The position numbers and the translations under genes were made by a program. The notes under the pieces are model-generated. The model had not been told where the DNA came from. It saw only the letters and a list, made by a program, of their open reading frames with translations, and ran no database searches. A stretch of DNA of 64,000 nucleotides from NCBI GenBank assembly GCA_965220105.1, contig OZ244811.1, positions 3,596,001 to 3,660,000 on the forward strand, read 5' to 3'. This document shows positions 58,255-64,000 of this stretch, one piece after another (position 1 is the first letter of the stretch; every line of letters starts with the position of its first letter). Source of the stretch: Bin87 sp965220105 (lineage in GTDB: Bacteria; Chloroflexota; Dehalococcoidia; Lucifugimonadales; UBA3495).

Positions 58255-60773
58255 TGGCATCCGACCCAACAGGCCGCGACGCCGCTCAGGAGGTCGCGGA
58301 CGGGCTACTGCGGAACGGGTACCCCGTGGTCTCCAATACCGAGGGGTATTGGGCCACCACGACGGCCATCTGCCACGGCGGCGACAACGTGGACGGTCTG
58401 TGGTTCAGGAACGACGGAAAGGGCGGCCTCATTGCCAAATGCTGGAGCGGCCAGCCCGCATGCGAGACCAGGACCGCGGCTCCAGGGCTAAGGGCCGCGG
58501 CCGGAATCTCGGAGCAACGCAGAGCCGCACCCAAAATCGAATGGTACGAACAGTGCGTCTATCGCCATCCGGAGGGCTACACGTCTCGCCGAGCCATGCG
58601 TTACGACTGGCCCGGCGGAGCCCCCTGCCCGGTGGAGCGTCGGCGGGGTGGCAAAGCTTACCGATGCGACGAGGTCGAATCCCACAAGCACATCCAGCAC
58701 CGGGCAATTAACGACGGGCCCATGCCGCCCGGTGATCGTTATTCCGGTTACCTCCTGCATGTCTGGGAGCCTCTGAGGACCTCCCATGACCCTTCGGTCG
58801 TCGTCATCACCGAGGGAGAGAAGGATGCGGCCGCGATCAGGGATGACGACTGCGTCGCCGCCTCATACCTGGGTGGGAGCGGAAAGGCCGCCGACGCCGA
58901 CTACCGCGATGTGGCCGGCAAGACCGTGGTGGTGTGGGGCGATGACGACGCCAAGGGCCGCACAGCCAATGCCTGGGTTATCCGGAGATCCTGGGAGGCC
59001 GGCGCAGCCCACATCTACCTGGTGCCCGAGCCGGGCGGAGAGACGAGCGACGGAGCCGCCGACGTACCCGCCGGCGCACGAGCCGACGTGGTAATTGCCG
59101 CCCTGGACGGTCCAGACCTGGCCACATCCGAACCACCGGTTCCCCAGCCCGAACCAAAAGATGCGCAGGGCCCGGGCCGCCCTCAGCAGTACCACGAAGA
59201 CGAATACATCGTACATCGCCGCAACACTCGACCTCAGCATTGGTGGGAAGAGTTGGCCGAGCGCAACGTGCCGACGCATCTGCGTCCCGATTGGGGCGGC
59301 AAGGCGTCTTACCAGGATTGCCTTCGGGTGCTGGAGTACCAGGGCGACCATATTCTGCGGGTCGGGCGCGAGGTTTACATGGCCGAGTCGAGCACTGGCC
59401 TCTGGCAACTGATACAGAACGGGTCCAGCGGCCTGGACATGTTGCCGCTGATCCGCCAAGCCAGGCGCGGGGTGGTAGATGACGTGAAGCGCGTCCTGAC
59501 CGACTTGTCCTATGACGGTGGTGAATACGAAGACGCGCTGCGCACCATGATGGCGGCCTTCAACAACGGTCGCCGCCACGCCGACAATGTGGCCAAGGAC
59601 GTGGCAAGCCATGCCGCCGCCTACCGCGAGGAGTTTGCCAACGTCCTCACCACCAATCCGGTCCGCTTTGACGACGTGCAGTCCGCCGGAGCCTTGCCAC
59701 TGGTCGGCGGAGCGGCCGCAGCAGGTTACGAATGGGCCACGGGTCGGATCCTCACGGCAGCCGAAATGCGACGCACGTTGATCCGGTCGCGCGACTGGCA
59801 CATCGATCCGCCCGACTTCGGCCTGCTGGACAATCCCAACGAGACCGCCAGGGAGGTTGAGCAGATGGTTCATGAACGTTTCATGCCGTGGCTGGAAAGG
59901 ACGGCCGTGTTAATGCTGGGGCCCAACAAGACCCTGGACGCGGTGCGTGTCCCGCTGGCCAATTCCGGCAAGTCGTCATTCGTCGAGGCCCTGTCCAAAG
60001 CCTTTCCCGGCGCCATATCGTACACGTCGAGTTCCAAAGACCTGGCCGGCGAGAAGGGAGACAATTTCAACAAGACCAGCAAGTACCTGACCATGTCCCT
60101 GGTGTACATCTCCGACGAGTGCGACAAGCCCCTCCAGCCGTACTACGACAGCACGCTGACCGGCCTCCAGGGCGACCGTTTGGAGGTTGAACTGAAGGGG
60201 TTGGACTCCAAGCCGATACGCCGGATCGGGAACCTGGTCCTGGTGGGCAATGACTGGCCCGACTGGAACACCGACGCCCCGGGCATGGACGCGCGTATCG
60301 TCTGGGCCTACAACCGACCCGACGTGACGACCCCCTACACCAAAGACCACCACGACCTGCTGGTGTCCGAAGACGGCGTCGCCTGGATCCGCGCCGCCGT
60401 CCTGCAGACCGCTACCGATTACCTCAGGGCCGCCAACGGCAGCGTGTCCCAGGCCCAGGAGGCCTCCTGCAACAGCGCCGTCGTGCGCCGGAGCGTCGCG
60501 GAATGCCGGCACGCGGGTTCAGACCCCGATATGCACGCCCTTCGGGAGGTGGCGGTGTATACCGGGCAAGACAGCGACTTCACCCTGGCCAAGTCGCTGA
60601 TGGACGCCGCCGGAGTGGATGCCAGCAAATATCAGGGCGTCAAGCAAAAACGATTGCTCCGGCGGGCGTTCAAGGACGCCCGGGAAGGCAGGCGCAACAC
60701 GGGAACAGGTTTGCTCGGGGTGAAAATGGCCGTTGAAGCGAACCCGGAACCGCCGCCGGGTGTAGGTGTGTAG
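58251..60773 (+). CDS. Phage/plasmid primase-helicase (Toprim plus SF3-like ATPase)
   Basis: 840 residues. N-terminal region with Cys/His residues (AKCWSGQPACETR), a Toprim domain at about 180-240 (VVVITEGEKDAAAIRDDDCV with GG, then VVVWGDDDAKGRTANAW with the DxD), and a C-terminal ATPase with VRVPLANSGKSSFVEALSKA (P-loop, first Gly replaced by Pro), LVYISDECDKPLQPYYDSTL (Walker B-like) and GNLVLVGNDWPDWNTD (sensor). This is the layout of P4/D5-type replication proteins that prime and unwind an origin. The 3' end forms one arm of a large inverted repeat, a likely origin. It is the largest gene of the element. Confidence 0.85.
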   Translation: MMASDPTGRDAAQEVADGLLRNGYPVVSNTEGYWATTTAICHGGDNVDGLWFRNDGKGGLIAKCWSGQPACETRTAAPGLRAAAGISEQRRAAPKIEWYEQCVYRHPEGYTSRRAMRYDWPGGAPCPVERRRGGKAYRCDEVESHKHIQHRAINDGPMPPGDRYSGYLLHVWEPLRTSHDPSVVVITEGEKDAAAIRDDDCVAASYLGGSGKAADADYRDVAGKTVVVWGDDDAKGRTANAWVIRRSWEAGAAHIYLVPEPGGETSDGAADVPAGARADVVIAALDGPDLATSEPPVPQPEPKDAQGPGRPQQYHEDEYIVHRRNTRPQHWWEELAERNVPTHLRPDWGGKASYQDCLRVLEYQGDHILRVGREVYMAESSTGLWQLIQNGSSGLDMLPLIRQARRGVVDDVKRVLTDLSYDGGEYEDALRTMMAAFNNGRRHADNVAKDVASHAAAYREEFANVLTTNPVRFDDVQSAGALPLVGGAAAAGYEWATGRILTAAEMRRTLIRSRDWHIDPPDFGLLDNPNETAREVEQMVHERFMPWLERTAVLMLGPNKTLDAVRVPLANSGKSSFVEALSKAFPGAISYTSSSKDLAGEKGDNFNKTSKYLTMSLVYISDECDKPLQPYYDSTLTGLQGDRLEVELKGLDSKPIRRIGNLVLVGNDWPDWNTDAPGMDARIVWAYNRPDVTTPYTKDHHDLLVSEDGVAWIRAAVLQTATDYLRAANGSVSQAQEASCNSAVVRRSVAECRHAGSDPDMHALREVAVYTGQDSDFTLAKSLMDAAGVDASKYQGVKQKRLLRRAFKDAREGRRNTGTGLLGVKMAVEANPEPPPGVGV

Positions 60774-60885
60774 GTTTAACCCCCAGAAATGACAACGGGA
60801 AAAAAAGAATTATTTATTCGGGGATATTTTATTTTTCTTTTTTTGTTGGCGCCCGGGCCGGTTAAACCTACACACCTACACCCGG
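60756..60885. other. 26-bp inverted repeat around an AT-rich core, candidate origin
   Basis: Perfect 26-bp arms at 60756-60781 and 60860-60885, separated by 78 bp that include an AT-rich tract (GAATTATTTATTC and TATTTTATTTTTCTTTTTT). The arms contain repeated TGTAGG units. The left arm includes the primase stop codon. The position after the primase-helicase and the low-GC core fit a replication origin. A strong terminator is the alternative. Confidence 0.65.
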
Positions 60886-60932
60886 ACGCGGACGCCCACG
60901 CAGAAATCATGCCAAATCAAGGAGCTCGAGCC

Positions 60933-61073
60933 ATGATCTATCTCTTCGTAAGACCGAGGCAGGGCCGGCGTGGGCCCTTGGCGTTCGGCTACCCACACCA
61001 TTGGCCCGAACTGCGCAGGTTGATCTGCAACCCCTTGCAACAACCGGCCACGCCCGCGGAGGTTGAGCCGTGA
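60933..61073 (+). CDS. Small hypothetical protein
   Basis: 46 residues, MIYLFVRPRQGRRGPLAFGY and LRRLICNPLQQPATPAEVEP. AAGGAG lies 10 nt before ATG 60933. A longer frame from 60789 runs through the inverted repeat and is not favoured. Function unknown. Confidence 0.5.
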   Translation: MIYLFVRPRQGRRGPLAFGYPHHWPELRRLICNPLQQPATPAEVEP

Positions 61074-61309
61074 ACGTTCTGGACGTTTATTGCACCGCCT
61101 GTTTGGCCTCACCGCCGGAACCCTGCACGACCATGAGCGGGGGCAAACGATTGCCACATGCTCCCCGGGTGCAGCTCGCATCCCATCCCCAAATATGCGG
61201 AAGCTGCGGCGCCGAATACGGCGAACCCTGTAGAAAAGTGTCTGGCGCATTTTCGATGTACCCGCACCGAGCCAGGCTGAGGGTCCGGACCGAAACAGTG
61301 AGGAACTGA
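61070..61309 (+). CDS. Phage zinc-finger protein
   Basis: 79 residues: VYCTACLASPPEPCTT and ICGSCGAEYGEPCRKVSGAF, two C-x2-C-x(8-9)-C units of the kind found in actinophage and other phage small proteins. The GTG start overlaps the preceding stop. Probably DNA- or RNA-binding. Confidence 0.65.
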   Translation: MNVLDVYCTACLASPPEPCTTMSGGKRLPHAPRVQLASHPQICGSCGAEYGEPCRKVSGAFSMYPHRARLRVRTETVRN

Positions 61310-61310
61310 C

Positions 61311-61553
61311 ATGGACAAAGTCAACTACATCGTGATGGTGGACGGCGGCCTGGTGAACTACCGGTTCGTCCTGCCCGACGGCGAGGTCCACGAGTGCGGC
61401 GACCTGGAGCGGGCCATCGAGTTCGCGAAGGCCAACGAAGTCTACGAGGTCGGCGTGGTGTTCCCCGACGGCGACGTTCGCTCGATACCGCTCTTCGTTC
61501 GCGGCGTTTTCGAACCGGGACACCAAAACACGCCGCACACGAAGCGAGACTAA
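61311..61553 (+). CDS. Small beta-rich hypothetical protein
   Basis: 80 residues, VNYIVMVDGGLVNYRFVLPD, GDLERAIEFAKANEVYEVGV and VFPDGDVRSIPLFVRG. It starts 1 bp after the previous stop. No family recognised. Confidence 0.55.
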   Translation: MDKVNYIVMVDGGLVNYRFVLPDGEVHECGDLERAIEFAKANEVYEVGVVFPDGDVRSIPLFVRGVFEPGHQNTPHTKRD

Positions 61554-61559
61554 CGGGCG

Positions 61560-61997
61560 ATGCCAATCAGCAGAGAAATGGTCAAACGCTACCCCGCCGA
61601 CTGGAGGCTACGCCGCCGGTTCATCATCGAGTACCGGGCCCAGAACCGGTGCGAGTGGTGCGGCGCCCGCAACGACGAACCGCATCCGGATACGGGCAAC
61701 CATGTGGCGCTCACGCTGGCCCACGTGTGGGACAAGCGCCCGGAACAGGCTTCGCTGCTCAACCTCGCCGCTTTGTGCCAACGTTGCCACAACCGGTGGG
61801 ACGCGGATGACCGGCGCCGGACCAGAATCCGGCGACGATTGGCTAGGCTGTTGCGGCAGGGACAGTTGCCCCTGCCCTGGCCACCCGCCGTGTCGCTGGC
61901 CATGGAACTCTACCAGGCGCTCATCGAGGCCGGAGAGCTGAAGCCGCCGGAGTTTCAACTGGCGATACCGCGGTCCGCCTACGAGTACGTGGCGTGA
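61560..61997 (+). CDS. HNH endonuclease (phage type)
   Basis: 145 residues: NRCEWCGARNDEPHPDTGNH (first Cys pair), LTLAHVWDKRPEQASLLNLA (His), ALCQRCHNRWD (second Cys pair with the last His) and an Arg-rich linker. Small phage HNH proteins often work with terminase in packaging or in DNA processing. It begins 6 bp after the preceding gene. Confidence 0.85.
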   Translation: MPISREMVKRYPADWRLRRRFIIEYRAQNRCEWCGARNDEPHPDTGNHVALTLAHVWDKRPEQASLLNLAALCQRCHNRWDADDRRRTRIRRRLARLLRQGQLPLPWPPAVSLAMELYQALIEAGELKPPEFQLAIPRSAYEYVA

Positions 61998-62016
61998 ACG
62001 AAAACAGGAGACATCG

Positions 62017-62250
62017 ATGACTGACCCGAACGACGCGAACGACGCCATCACCAACCTGGAGCAGGAACTCCGCGACCTCGGTTGGCGACCGGTGGAGATG
62101 GTGGAGCCCAACACCGGCGTTCCGTTCACCAGGTGGTTCCCGCCGGCGAAACCGGACCGGCAGTTGCCGGACCGGGAGTTCATCGCCGACCACATGGACT
62201 TCCCGCCGAACTTCGAGAACGGCCCACACCCGCTGGGTGAGGACTACTGA
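62017..62250 (+). CDS. Small hypothetical protein
   Basis: 77 residues: TNLEQELRDLGWRPVEMVEP, NTGVPFTRWFPPAKPDRQLP, ADHMDFPPNFENG. The VPFTRWF-PAK block recurs in the short frame at 62832, so part of this gene has been copied. GGAG precedes the ATG. Function unknown. Confidence 0.5.
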   Translation: MTDPNDANDAITNLEQELRDLGWRPVEMVEPNTGVPFTRWFPPAKPDRQLPDREFIADHMDFPPNFENGPHPLGEDY

Positions 62251-62583
62251 ATGACGACGAAAAACCGCTGCACCCCACCATGTGGGCCAGACCGCTGCAC
62301 CAGGTGGAAAGGCCAAATCCTCTGCCGCCTGGACACCCGAGGGGAGAGTGTGATGATCAGGAGCGACGCTATCGCAATCGGAACGTCCCACGGCCGGTAC
62401 GAACGAGTCTTGCGCAGCCAGAAAAAGGAGCTGCCGTGTGGCCACCGGACTGCCATGGACGAAATCGCCTGGCAACTGGACACGCAGACGCCTGCCGATG
62501 AGGGCCCGCCCCAGGTGGTGTGCCACGCCTGTATGAACGCGTGGGTCGAGGCTTCCTTGCGGTCGGGCGGCCAGAGGACATGA
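62251..62583 (+). CDS. Small Cys-rich hypothetical protein
   Basis: 110 residues: TPPCGPDRCTRWKGQILCRL at the N-terminus and LPCGHRTAMDEIAWQLDTQT with VVCHACMNAWVEA at the C-terminus, the last part resembling a single zinc ribbon. The start directly follows the previous stop. An internal ATG at 62353 is also possible. Confidence 0.5.
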   Translation: MTTKNRCTPPCGPDRCTRWKGQILCRLDTRGESVMIRSDAIAIGTSHGRYERVLRSQKKELPCGHRTAMDEIAWQLDTQTPADEGPPQVVCHACMNAWVEASLRSGGQRT

Positions 62584-62654
62584 TGCCGGCCCAACCAGAG
62601 ACCGAGGCCACAACGGCGACGCCATTGGTGTCGCCTCGCCCCGAACAAACTTAG
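62580..62654 (+). CDS. Possible 24-residue peptide
   Basis: MMPAQPETEATTATPLVSPR, overlapping the previous stop (ATGA). Evidence is only the coupling to the upstream gene. Confidence 0.25.
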   Translation: MMPAQPETEATTATPLVSPRPEQT

Positions 62655-62666
62655 GAGGAATGACCA

Positions 62667-62825
62667 ATGACGACCATCGACAACGCCGACCTCATCTACT
62701 GCGTGAAGTGCAAGGAGAAGACCGACAACGTCGACGCCGAACGGGTGACGATGAAGAACGGACGCGGCGCCACCAGGGCAACATGCGCCGTCTGCGGCAC
62801 CAAGAAGTTTCGGATTGGGGGGTGA
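62667..62825 (+). CDS. DUF5679-like zinc-ribbon protein
   Basis: 52 residues: DLIYCVKCKEKTDNVDAERV, TMKNGRGATRATCAVCGTKK and FRIGG. The Y-C-x2-C-x-x-K ... G-R ... C-x2-C-G-x-K-x-F-R-I pattern is that of DUF5679, often likened to topoisomerase zinc ribbons. TTAGGAGG lies upstream. The 3' end is repeated about 940 bp downstream. Confidence 0.75.
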   Translation: MTTIDNADLIYCVKCKEKTDNVDAERVTMKNGRGATRATCAVCGTKKFRIGG

Positions 62826-62831
62826 ATTTCA

Positions 62832-63038
62832 ATGGACCGGTCGACTGCGGCCAACCAGAACTCCGGCGTCCCGTTCACCAGATGGTTTCTGCCGGCGAAA
62901 CGAGACCTCGCAATCCTTGACCACGACGTTGCAACAACCGCCACCGGAGGGGAGAAATCCAATGACGGTCCATCACCTCACAAACCGGCCCAAGACTGGA
63001 ACGTGCCTGCATTGCGGCGCGGAGAAGCCCGACGATGA
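62832..63038 (+). CDS. Doubtful short frame, partial copy of the gene at 62017
   Basis: 68 residues. SGVPFTRWFLPAKRDLAI repeats the block of the 62017 gene, while the rest overlaps the gene at 62962 by 77 bases and looks like its shadow. Probably a decayed partial duplication. Confidence 0.3.
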   Translation: MDRSTAANQNSGVPFTRWFLPAKRDLAILDHDVATTATGGEKSNDGPSPHKPAQDWNVPALRRGEARR

Positions 63039-63231
63039 GCTGGCCATCTACATGAACGGGGAGGATATGAGCTGGCACGGCATCTGCGAGGACTGCCACG
63101 AGAGGAGAGAAGTGTTGGTCAAGTTCTGGGAACTCTACAAGCTCTCTGAACTCCGGGCGGGCACGGCTTTCGGCTACTGGTGGAAACCGCGGCGTTTTCA
63201 CCACAACTACTGCGATTCGACGGAGGACTGA
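62962..63231 (+). CDS. Small zinc-knuckle protein
   Basis: 89 residues: TGTCLHCGAEKPDDELAIYM and HGICEDCHERREVLVKFWEL give a clear C-x2-C / C-x2-C-H site. GGAGGGGAG lies 8 nt before the ATG. The C-terminal half is aromatic-rich (FGYWWKPRRFHHNYC). Function unknown. Confidence 0.65.
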   Translation: MTVHHLTNRPKTGTCLHCGAEKPDDELAIYMNGEDMSWHGICEDCHERREVLVKFWELYKLSELRAGTAFGYWWKPRRFHHNYCDSTED

Positions 63232-63236
63232 ACGAA

Positions 63237-63359
63237 ATGAAAACCAGAGAGCAGATCGACCTGGCGCTAATCGACGCCGTTTCCCGGGAAACGCCGGCGC
63301 AGCCCCAAGAGGTGACGTGAGCGATGATTCCGATATACACCGGATGGCGCATCAGTGAA
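63237..63359 (+). CDS. Possible 40-residue peptide
   Basis: MKTREQIDLALIDAVSRETP and on to a stop at 63359, overlapping the next gene by 36 bases. No strong ribosome binding site is seen. Confidence 0.3.
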
Positions 63360-63710
63360 GCATTTTGGATCCGTACACGGACACCGGTCTCCGACCGAGT
63401 GGCGCCGTTGGTCGTCGTCGACATCCAGGACGACCCGTTCGACGACACCGCCGAGTTGGTCCACGACCTGCCCCAGCGCGTCGTGCAGTGCCACACCTGT
63501 CCCGCGCAGCTGCCGGAGCTCAACCAGGTGCACTGCGTCGGCTACCCGCTGACCATGTGCTTCCAGTGCTCAATGATCCTGCTGCACCTGGGCGGCGCTG
63601 GGCCGGAGGTTCGGGTTCACGTTGCTCTGGACCTGCTCCGTAGGCTGCGCGACGTCGAGCTCGTCGACGACCTGAACGGCGGACCGGTGCCGGCGACTGT
63701 AGAGCGGTAG
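63324..63710 (+). CDS. Small hypothetical protein with one Cys4 site
   Basis: 128 residues: DRVAPLVVVDIQDDPFDDTA, VVQCHTCPAQLPELNQVHCV and TMCFQCSMILLHLGG, then a helix. The CHTC and CFQC pairs can form one zinc site. The start at 63324 lacks a strong Shine-Dalgarno sequence. Function unknown. Confidence 0.55.
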   Translation: MIPIYTGWRISEAFWIRTRTPVSDRVAPLVVVDIQDDPFDDTAELVHDLPQRVVQCHTCPAQLPELNQVHCVGYPLTMCFQCSMILLHLGGAGPEVRVHVALDLLRRLRDVELVDDLNGGPVPATVER

Positions 63711-63725
63711 GTAGGCCCGGATGCG

Positions 63726-63771
63726 ATGCGCGCCGTCTGCGGGACCAAGGAGTTTCGGATTGGGGGGTGAA
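63726..63771 (+). pseudogene. 3' fragment of a DUF5679-like gene
   Basis: Encodes MRAVCGTKEFRIGG and a stop, copying the end of the gene at 62667. It is the start of a direct repeat of about 78 bp. Confidence 0.7.
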
Positions 63772-63777
63772 TTTCAA

Positions 63778-63888
63778 TGGACCGGGCGACGGCGGCCAAC
63801 CAGCAGACAACGGCCGCTCCACACCCGGTCGTTGCCGGCGGCCTCCACGCGCCGTGGGGTCGCCGGGTCAACCTCCGCAGAGTATGAA
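63778..63888 (+). CDS. Possible 36-residue peptide
   Basis: MDRATAANQQTTAAPHPVVA ... It begins with the same MDR-TAANQ segment as the frame at 62832 because of the direct repeat. It overlaps the next frame (GTATGA). Weak evidence. Confidence 0.25.
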
Positions 63889-64000
63889 TCCGAACGCAAA
63901 GCGAAAACAAACCGCCGCCGGACGAATCACACCAAGCCCGACGGCGAAAAGACGAAGTGGGACTGGCGTTACGAAACGCCGATCCGGAGCAAGACGATGA
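63884..64000 (+). CDS. Small basic peptide at the window edge
   Basis: 38 residues, MNPNAKRKQTAAGRITPSPT then a very basic tail, with the stop at the last base. Overlaps the previous short frame. Could be nucleic-acid-binding or spurious. Confidence 0.35.
   Translation: MNPNAKRKQTAAGRITPSPTAKRRSGTGVTKRRSGARR

Overview
The window is a GC-rich bacterial chromosome segment. Several traits point to an uncultured Chloroflexota of the Dehalococcoidia/SAR202 type, by inference only: four luciferase-like (LLM) flavin monooxygenase genes, type III CoA-transferase, Ldh-family and thiolase/DUF35 genes, several Uma2 nucleases, and many short palindromic repeats between genes. No rRNA or other phylogenetic marker is present to prove this.

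Layout. Positions 1-2,552: the 5' end of serA, then a three-gene minus-strand cassette (HNH nuclease, unknown protein, minimal nucleotidyltransferase) that resembles a small defence module. Positions 2,743-17,094: mostly catabolic plus-strand genes (three LLM monooxygenases, alpha/beta hydrolase, RAM-domain regulator, M42-like and M16 peptidases, MBL hydrolase, HpcH-type aldolase), one minus-strand Ldh-type dehydrogenase, three Uma2 genes and a frameshifted Mrr nuclease. Positions 17,151-23,601: membrane quality control (hflK, hflC, ftsH) and an asparaginase. Positions 23,602-29,557: a decaying mobile-element zone with an intact DDE transposase, a broken IS701-type transposase, a broken lipoprotein gene, a strongly structured RNA candidate and a HARE-HTH/REase-like gene.

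Positions 29,844-46,793: core and acyl-CoA metabolism (DUF35 plus Cys-less thiolase, PEPCK-like protein, malate synthase, FEN-type exonuclease, TPR protein, type III CoA-transferase, MBL hydrolase, PaaK-type CoA ligase, and a split B12-dependent mutase). The mutase large subunit carries Ile63, Asp90 and Gln181 where methylmalonyl-CoA mutase has Tyr, Ala and Arg. This is the signature of 2-hydroxyisobutyryl-CoA mutase. With the small subunit and the CoA ligase beside it, the cluster looks like a branched hydroxy-acid degradation operon. A GHKL ATPase and a STAS-like (DUF4325) gene lie between the two mutase subunits.

Positions 46,798-53,048: three toxin-antitoxin modules (PIN/AbrB-like, HigBA, HicBA), a frameshifted PLD nuclease between two small acidic proteins, and a fourth LLM gene. 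Two of the toxin-antitoxin modules are bracketed by partial copies of the neighbouring metabolic gene. Positions 53,258-55,186: MoaD/ThiS-like protein, NIL-domain protein and threonine synthase, a possible sulfur-transfer set.

Positions 55,698-64,000: a tRNA-Ser(CGA) followed by a tightly packed phage-like or integrative-element early region (MerR-like HTH, primase-helicase, HNH nuclease and many tiny zinc-knuckle proteins). It contains a 26-bp inverted repeat around an AT-rich core after the primase, and a hairpin that joins a terminator to a ribosome binding site. The integrase and the far end are outside the window.

Two mutational patterns recur. Exact 13-20 bp tandem duplications are scattered through the window, and at least three of them break genes. 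Single-base slips in homopolymers break the Mrr, PLD and HigA genes; these could be real or sequencing errors.
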